DNA of 60,605 bases from an uncultured Prevotellaceae bacterium (GTDB lineage Bacteria; Bacteroidota; Bacteroidia; Bacteroidales; Muribaculaceae): positions 1 through 60,605 of the forward strand of contig CAMJJG010000009.1 in assembly GCA_946406035.1 (NCBI GenBank), in the 5' to 3' direction. This document shows positions 59,849 through 60,605 of this stretch, in pieces. Position numbers and translations under genes: made by a program. Numbering within the stretch: position 1 is the stretch's first letter; each line of letters opens with the position of its first letter. Under the pieces are notes generated by a model that searched no databases, was not told the DNA's origin, and worked only from the letters and a program-made list of their open reading frames with translations.

Positions 59849-60605
59849 ATGAAAAAGAAAATGATTTCAATGGCAATGATGGCCCTGATGGCCCTGACAG
59901 CCTGCACGACCGACGAGCCTGAGCCCGTCATCCAGAACGACCCCGCGTCACCTGTAATGCCCGTAGGGGACTTCAAGATGTGGCCCACGCCCACCATCGA
60001 CGATAGCAACCTGCAGGGCGAGGGCTACTCGTTTGATTACTGGCAGGAGCACAAGGGCGAGGCCCAGACGGGCGACGAACTCATGGCGATGTGCAATGTC
60101 CCCAACGATCTGCTCAAGAACATGTCAACGGCCAATCTGGCCTGGACCTGCTTCAACCACCCTTACCATTCTAATTGGGAACTTTTTAACGACATCTATG
60201 ACGGCATTCTGTCGGTCATAACGAGGTTTAACGGCTATGAGGAACTCATGAAGCGTAAAGGCGGTGCACAGTCCTTGATTGACTTGTACTGTCGATTAGG
60301 CTGCAAGAGGGTTGAGGCCGAACGTGATGGAATCACCCTGGTTGACGAGATCGACCTGGCATCATGGGTGATGGTCATGTGCACCGCTGCCGATTATCAG
60401 GCGTTCAGCCAAGACCAAGTCACAGAACTGGCCAAAGAGATGCTCCACAAGAGACGCATCCACGCCCCCAGTTCCACCTCTCATTTCACGCTCGAGTATT
60501 CTTCTTATTTACTGGGAGGCTTTATGGCTTACCACTATGACAAGACGCTACCCGTGGAGCAGCAAGTCCTGCTGGCCAATTTCATCAAGTTCTGCTGCAA
60601 GCAGC
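59849..60605 (+). CDS. Lipoprotein of the sigma/receptor operon, cut by the window end
   Basis: The frame begins MKKKMISMAMMALMALTAC, a clear lipoprotein signal with lipidated Cys19. It stays open to the last base (at least 252 residues), so the 3' end lies outside the window. The mature part is largely helical, with the segment MSTANLAWTCFNHPYHSNW followed by a region around FNGYEELMKRKGGAQSLIDL. From memory this recalls a family of uncharacterised Bacteroides lipoproteins. It starts 22 bp after the receptor gene and is probably cotranscribed, so it may be a surface partner of the receptor. Confidence 0.85.
   Translation, partial: MKKKMISMAMMALMALTACTTDEPEPVIQNDPASPVMPVGDFKMWPTPTIDDSNLQGEGYSFDYWQEHKGEAQTGDELMAMCNVPNDLLKNMSTANLAWTCFNHPYHSNWELFNDIYDGILSVITRFNGYEELMKRKGGAQSLIDLYCRLGCKRVEAERDGITLVDEIDLASWVMVMCTAADYQAFSQDQVTELAKEMLHKRRIHAPSSTSHFTLEYSSYLLGGFMAYHYDKTLPVEQQVLLANFIKFCCKQ

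Overview
The window looks like a chromosomal segment of a gut-type Bacteroidales bacterium, most likely near Muribaculaceae or Prevotella (family placement is inference). Signs are: the Bacteroidetes -7 promoter box TAnnTTTG before most transcription units, no clear Shine-Dalgarno sequences, the order rimP-nusA-infB, a PorX-type response regulator beside a PorW/SprE-like lipoprotein, DUF4974 and STN signalling modules, lipoproteins, BspA-type leucine-rich repeats, and secreted proteins ending in dockerin-like modules. There is no rRNA, CRISPR array, recognisable insertion sequence or prophage. The 3' edge cuts a lipoprotein gene.

Layout. 0.3-10 kb: lysA, a secreted Omp28-like protein, tRNA-Pro(TGG), aspS, nif3-like and zinc-ribbon genes, tdk, a holin-like membrane protein and a YitT transporter-like protein. 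10-17 kb: a large C10 (streptopain-type) protease, then a three-gene cassette of an unknown protein with an internal duplication, a MoxR AAA+ ATPase and a VWA protein. 17-22 kb: topoisomerase IV subunit A, a small outer-membrane-like protein and an S41 protease lipoprotein. 22-27.6 kb: two large secreted proteins with codon use unlike their neighbours. 27.7-37 kb: polA with a degenerate proofreading domain, tRNA-Pro(CGG), an AraC regulator, and the leftward rimP-nusA-infB-folK operon. 37-41 kb: a four-gene, mostly overlapping operon (polytopic membrane protein, DPPR-synthase-like UbiA enzyme, acyltransferase 3, HAD phosphatase) that looks like polyprenyl-phosphate-pentose glycan chemistry. 41-49 kb: a PorW/SprE-like TPR lipoprotein, PorX, tsaE, birA and a LOG-family gene. 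49-60.6 kb: a lipoprotein/TPR/HTH regulator, a CotH-kinase lipoprotein, a BspA-like LRR protein, a beta-repeat secreted protein, and an ECF sigma / anti-sigma / STN outer-membrane receptor / lipoprotein operon.

The main theme is the cell surface. Four unlinked secreted proteins of different architecture (at 1.8, 10.2, 25.5 and 52.5 kb) end in nearly the same paired dockerin-like module, and a fifth (22.2 kb) ends in a short tail resembling other Bacteroidetes C-terminal tails. Two type IX secretion-related genes lie in the same window. The least explained gene sets are the MoxR/VWA cassette and the polyprenyl-pentose operon.
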